Part shown: positions 5,614 to 7,921 of the stretch, one piece after another
Position numbering within the stretch: the first letter of the stretch is position 1
Layout: each line of letters opens with the position of its first letter
Source of the DNA: DAOTXK01 sp034435395
GTDB lineage: Bacteria; Chloroflexota; Anaerolineae; Aggregatilineales; Ch27
DNA: 7,921 bases
Assembly (NCBI GenBank): GCA_034435395.1
Contig: DAOTXK010000200.1
Location: forward strand, 1-7,921
Reading direction: 5' to 3'
Position numbers and translations under genes: made by a program
Notes under the pieces: generated by a model
Database searches by the model: none
Told to the model about the DNA's origin: nothing
Seen by the model: the letters and a program-made list of their open reading frames with translations, nothing else

Positions 5614-6717
5614 TTACTGCCGCCCGACCATCAGCACGCAGCCGTTGGTGCCGGGGTGGCCGGCATCGTAAGCGGTATCCGGCCCGGTGGTGATGGTGAT
5701 GCGGAAGCCGAACATGCTGTTCAGGTCGGCGGGCACCCAGTCGCCCAGGTCGCCGTCGTTGTCGTAGCGCAGCCGGAGGTACTGGCTGGTCGAGTTGGCC
5801 GTGACGGTCCGGTCGGAGACGCTGCCGACCATGGGTTCCATGCCGTCCGTGCCCTGGTTCGAGATGGCGACCGAGGTGATGGCCGGCGTCTCGTTGTAGC
5901 GGATGTCGCCGGTCCACAGCGAGTTGCCGCTGGTATTCAACCAGTTGACGTACTGGTTGGGGTAAGCGCCGTCGCTCCGCCAGCCGAAGTTGGCCACGAC
6001 CTCCTGGATGTACATCGGCGCGCTGGAGTTATTGGTGAAGCGCGTGCGCATGGTGGTGGCGTTGTAATACAGGTCGCTCAGCAAGAAGAGCGAGCAGTCC
6101 ACGCTGTCACAGGCATCGCCGTAGCCATCGCCGTCGGCGTCCGCCTGGTCGGGGTTGGGAGTCGCCGGGCAGTTGTCAGCGGCGTTATCCACCCCGTCGC
6201 CGTCGTCGTCACCGTTAGGGGTGTCGTCGCAGGCGTCGCCCTGGCCGTCGCCGTCAGCATCGGCCTGGTCGGGGTTGGCGAGGAGCGGACAATTGTCGGC
6301 GGTATTGGGCAGGCCGTCGCCGTCCAGGTCCTCGCCGGACTGGCCGCCGTCACCGCCGCCGCCCACACCGATGTCGCCGTCCATGTCACCGCCGGTATCA
6401 CCGCCGGTATCACCACCCGTATCGCCGCCGGTATCACCGCCGGTGTCACCACCCGTGTCGCCGCCGGTATCACCGCCGGTATCACCGCCCCCACCGGCCG
6501 GCGAGGCCGAGCCGTCGGCGGTGGACTGGATATCCAGGCTGGCGACGACATTGCTGAAGGTGTTGCCCAAGTTGCTGCCCAGCACGGCCATCACGCCGAT
6601 CACCACGACGGCCACCAGCGTCAGGATCAGGGCATATTCGACCAAGCCCTGACCAGCAGTAGGTAAAAAATGAACCGATAAAGGCTCCCGCCAGTGTGGG
6701 TATACGCTCCTTTTCAT
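5614..6717 (-). CDS. Flp-prepilin-anchored TSP3-repeat surface protein
   Basis: This 367-residue exported protein reads as four parts. First, a 22-residue basic leader and a Flp prepilin site: G22 then QGLVEY, putting Glu at +5 and Tyr at +6 after the expected prepilin-peptidase cut, followed by a hydrophobic helix (about 29-47). Second, a linker with eight GGDT units (77-108). Third, two thrombospondin type 3 calcium repeats (about 130-204; DLDGDGLPNTADNC, DADGDGQGDACD and a second pair). Fourth, a beta-rich domain of about 160 residues (206-367) that I do not recognise, bounded by C208 and C360, ending HPGTNGC-VL-MVGRQ. ATG 6717 is eight bases after AGGAG (6730-6726); the in-frame TTG at 6735 would precede that site. 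Flp pilins are normally under 100 residues, so this is a prepilin helix carrying a large exodomain. It probably sits in a Tad/Flp fibre or in the membrane with the calcium-bound part outside. The same C-terminal domain recurs in the next gene upstream. Confidence 0.88.
   Translation of the reverse strand: MKRSVYPHWREPLSVHFLPTAGQGLVEYALILTLVAVVVIGVMAVLGSNLGNTFSNVVASLDIQSTADGSASPAGGGGDTGGDTGGDTGGDTGGDTGGDTGGDTGGDTGGDMDGDIGVGGGGDGGQSGEDLDGDGLPNTADNCPLLANPDQADADGDGQGDACDDTPNGDDDGDGVDNAADNCPATPNPDQADADGDGYGDACDSVDCSLFLLSDLYYNATTMRTRFTNNSSAPMYIQEVVANFGWRSDGAYPNQYVNWLNTSGNSLWTGDIRYNETPAITSVAISNQGTDGMEPMVGSVSDRTVTANSTSQYLRLRYDNDGDLGDWVPADLNSMFGFRITITTGPDTAYDAGHPGTNGCVLMVGRQ
6394..6489 (-). repeat. 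In-frame 12 bp tandem repeats encoding (GGDT)8
   Basis: Eight contiguous 12-base units encode GGDT eight times. They show higher-order order: 6394-6429 and 6430-6465 are two 36-base blocks differing at only two bases, followed by two more single units. This points to growth by slippage or unequal exchange. Because the unit is a multiple of three, changes in copy number would lengthen or shorten the linker without breaking the frame. Confidence 0.9.
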
Positions 6718-6819
6718 GGGTTTGGCTCCTGACAAGACCAGCCGATGAAGGTGATAAATGGGCGCGCTGCCGCGCCAATGAGACCGATGAGCGAATGATA
6801 AGCGTTTTGTGCCGATTAC

Positions 6820-6836
6820 ATTGTATCACAATTGTG
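6820..6836 (-). promoter_or_regulatory. Extended -10 promoter of the prepilin-like gene, with overlapping palindrome
   Basis: On the minus strand TGATACAAT (6828-6820) is an extended -10. A perfect 10 bp palindrome, CACAATTGTG (6827-6836), overlaps its TG and covers the spacer, as an operator would. The region just upstream (6838-6868) is unusually AT-rich, like an UP element. No clear -35 is present. The leader to the ATG at 6717 would be about 95 bases. Confidence 0.5.
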
Positions 6837-6914
6837 CGTTAATTTTTCTCTCCGCTCATAAAATATTTGTGAATCCCCGCCCGGTGGGACAGGGACAACG
6901 CCCAGGCGGCATAA

Positions 6915-6959
6915 ACGAGGGATACCTGGACGAAAACGTCAGGTATCCCCGGGCCTCGT
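6915..6959 (-). terminator. Strong stem-loop after the second surface-protein gene
   Basis: GGGATACCTGGACG (6919-6932) pairs with CGTCAGGTATCCC (6937-6949): 13 pairs with one bulged G around a four-base loop, plus a possible outer ACGA/TCGT stem (6915-6918 with 6956-6959). Read on the minus strand it lies about 60 bases past the stop at 7018 and is followed by TCGTTTAT, a weak T-rich tail. It is a likely transcript end, though not a textbook one. Confidence 0.55.
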
Positions 6960-7017
6960 GCTGATCATCTGGGAGTGTCAGGAGCCGACACTGATCGGTC
7001 GTGGGATAGTCTCTGGC

Positions 7018-7921
7018 CTACCTCCCGATCGGCAGGATACAACCATTGGTGCCGGGATGGTCGGCGTCGTAGCCCGCCTCCGGGCCGATGGTGATGGTGA
7101 CGGTGAAGCCAAACTGGCTACGCAGCGGCTCCGCCCATCGGCTCAAGTTTTCCACATTCTGGTAGCGCAGCGAGAGATAACGGGTGCTGGAGTACGCCCC
7201 GATCCGGCGGTCGGCGGCGTCTCCGCCCAGCGACCCGTCGGACCAGGCAGCGGAGATGGCGGTCGGCGCGCCCGGACTGTAGGGGAGGTCTTGATCCCAG
7301 AGAGTGGCGCTGTTAACTTTCAGCCCCTCGATGATCTGGGATGAGTCATCCGGGTGCCAGGCGAAGCTGGCGGCGACTGCCTGGATGTACACGTCCAGGT
7401 TCGAATAGTTGACGATGTAGGCGCGCACGGACTTCTCCGCCCAGAAGACCTGATCGAGGCCGTCGGCATCGGCCAGCCACAACAGATGGCAGTCGATGCG
7501 GTCGCAGGCGTCGCCGTGGCCGTCACCGTCGCCGTCGTCCTGGCCGGGATTGTAGGCGTTCGGGCAGTTGTCGTCCGCGTTGGACAGGCCGTCACCATCG
7601 GGATCGTCGCCGTCGAAGTCCGGGTCGCAGGCGTCGCCCACGCCATCGGCGTCGGTATCTTCCTGGCCGGGGTTGGCATGGGAGGGGCAGTTGTCGCCGA
7701 GGTTCGGGACGCCGTCTCCGTCAGTGTCCACTGTTGAGGAGTCGGAGAGTGGCCCGCCACCGCCGGATTCAGTGCCGCTGGCGGGCGTCAGGTCGCCGGC
7801 GTCGCCGCCAGAGGGACCGCCGGTCTCGCTGCCCCCGCCGGCGGCCCCGTCCGGGTTGCCGCCATTTACGCCCCCGCTGCCGATGATTACGCCCAGGCCG
7901 CCGCCGGTCGAATCGCCGCCG
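7018..7921 (-). CDS. Second TSP3-repeat surface protein, paralogue, N-terminus beyond window
   Basis: The frame is open to the window edge, so 300 C-terminal residues are visible and the start is missing. The first 60 or so form a Gly/Ser/Thr/Asp/Pro-rich linker without a strict repeat. Then come two TSP3 calcium units (DTDGDGVPNLGDNC, DTDADGVGDACD; DPDGDGLSNADDNC, DGDGDGHGDACD). The last 155 or so residues are the domain shared with the gene at 5614-6717. Shared landmarks are DACD-x-x-DC at the domain start, VYIQ-A-V, RYLSLRYQN (RLRYDN in the other), a D/E-x-x-YD-x-x-HPGTNGC block and a final GR. The two flanking cysteines correspond to C208 and C360 of the neighbour. A prepilin-type N-terminus is likely by analogy but not seen. 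The stop is TAG at 7020-7018. Confidence 0.85.
   Translation of the reverse strand, partial: GGDSTGGGLGVIIGSGGVNGGNPDGAAGGGSETGGPSGGDAGDLTPASGTESGGGGPLSDSSTVDTDGDGVPNLGDNCPSHANPGQEDTDADGVGDACDPDFDGDDPDGDGLSNADDNCPNAYNPGQDDGDGDGHGDACDRIDCHLLWLADADGLDQVFWAEKSVRAYIVNYSNLDVYIQAVAASFAWHPDDSSQIIEGLKVNSATLWDQDLPYSPGAPTAISAAWSDGSLGGDAADRRIGAYSSTRYLSLRYQNVENLSRWAEPLRSQFGFTVTITIGPEAGYDADHPGTNGCILPIGR

Larger units (their letters stand above)
6718..7017. other. 300-base spacer between the two surface-protein genes
   Basis: The spacer holds the Shine-Dalgarno, leader and promoter of the prepilin-like gene on its left and a strong stem-loop (6915-6959) on its right. The stretch 6800-6875 is the most AT-rich part of the window. 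No coding content or RNA gene is recognised. The presence of both a stem-loop and a promoter suggests that the two paralogues are transcribed separately. Confidence 0.6.

Noticed and set aside
6394..6489. Possible CRISPR-like or satellite array
   Set aside because: The units are contiguous 12 bp in-frame codons with no spacers, inside a coding region.
5536..6666. Long plus-strand frame of 376 codons rich in Val, Ala, Gly, Thr and Ile
   Set aside because: It is the antisense image of the TSP3 and GGDT coding region; low-complexity runs arise from the repeat. The minus frame has a prepilin motif, TSP3 loops and a Shine-Dalgarno.

Overview
The window is GC-rich bacterial DNA, and most genes are on the minus strand. 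A Flp-type prepilin segment with the motif GQGLVEYAL followed by calcium-loop repeats, a deazaflavin-type split-barrel reductase, a ClbS/DinB four-helix protein, and promoters that look like extended -10 boxes (TGnTAnnnT) together suggest Chloroflexota (an Anaerolineae-like lineage). This is an inference from protein style; the window contains no rRNA or other taxonomic marker.

Left part (1-761): a plus-strand HNH endonuclease gene sits behind two near-identical Shine-Dalgarno/ATG modules. It is visibly less GC-rich than the rest and ends in an EF-hand/dockerin-like calcium loop. A short convergent gap separates it from a minus-strand block.

Middle (889-4012, all minus): reading in the direction of transcription, an 82-residue EF-Tu domain-2-like protein comes first. 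After a 258-base spacer with a perfect TATAAT comes a likely operon: deazaflavin-type reductase, membrane-anchored metallophosphoesterase (9-base gap) and histidine phosphatase (51-base gap). A DinB/ClbS-like gene follows under its own promoter, with three 15-16 bp tandem repeats directly upstream of the -35 box. These look like housekeeping or stress-related hydrolases and oxidoreductases with no obvious common pathway.

Centre-right (4379-5353): a 66-residue protein with a ribbon-helix-helix-like N-terminus and an extremely acidic tail has its own intrinsic terminator. It diverges from a complete ferritin gene with an intact ferroxidase centre, which also ends in a clear intrinsic terminator.

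Right part (5614-7921, minus): two tandem paralogous surface-protein genes form the most unusual part of the window. The complete one has a 22-residue leader, a Flp-prepilin cleavage/transmembrane segment, a (GGDT)8 linker, two thrombospondin type 3 calcium repeats and a C-terminal domain of about 160 residues that I do not recognise. The second, cut by the window edge, has a different Gly-rich linker, two TSP3 units and the same C-terminal domain. The two share a signature ending HPGTNGC-x-L-x-x-GR. They appear to be pilin-anchored, calcium-stabilised exoproteins, a candidate for an undescribed type of decorated Flp/Tad pilus subunit or surface adhesin.
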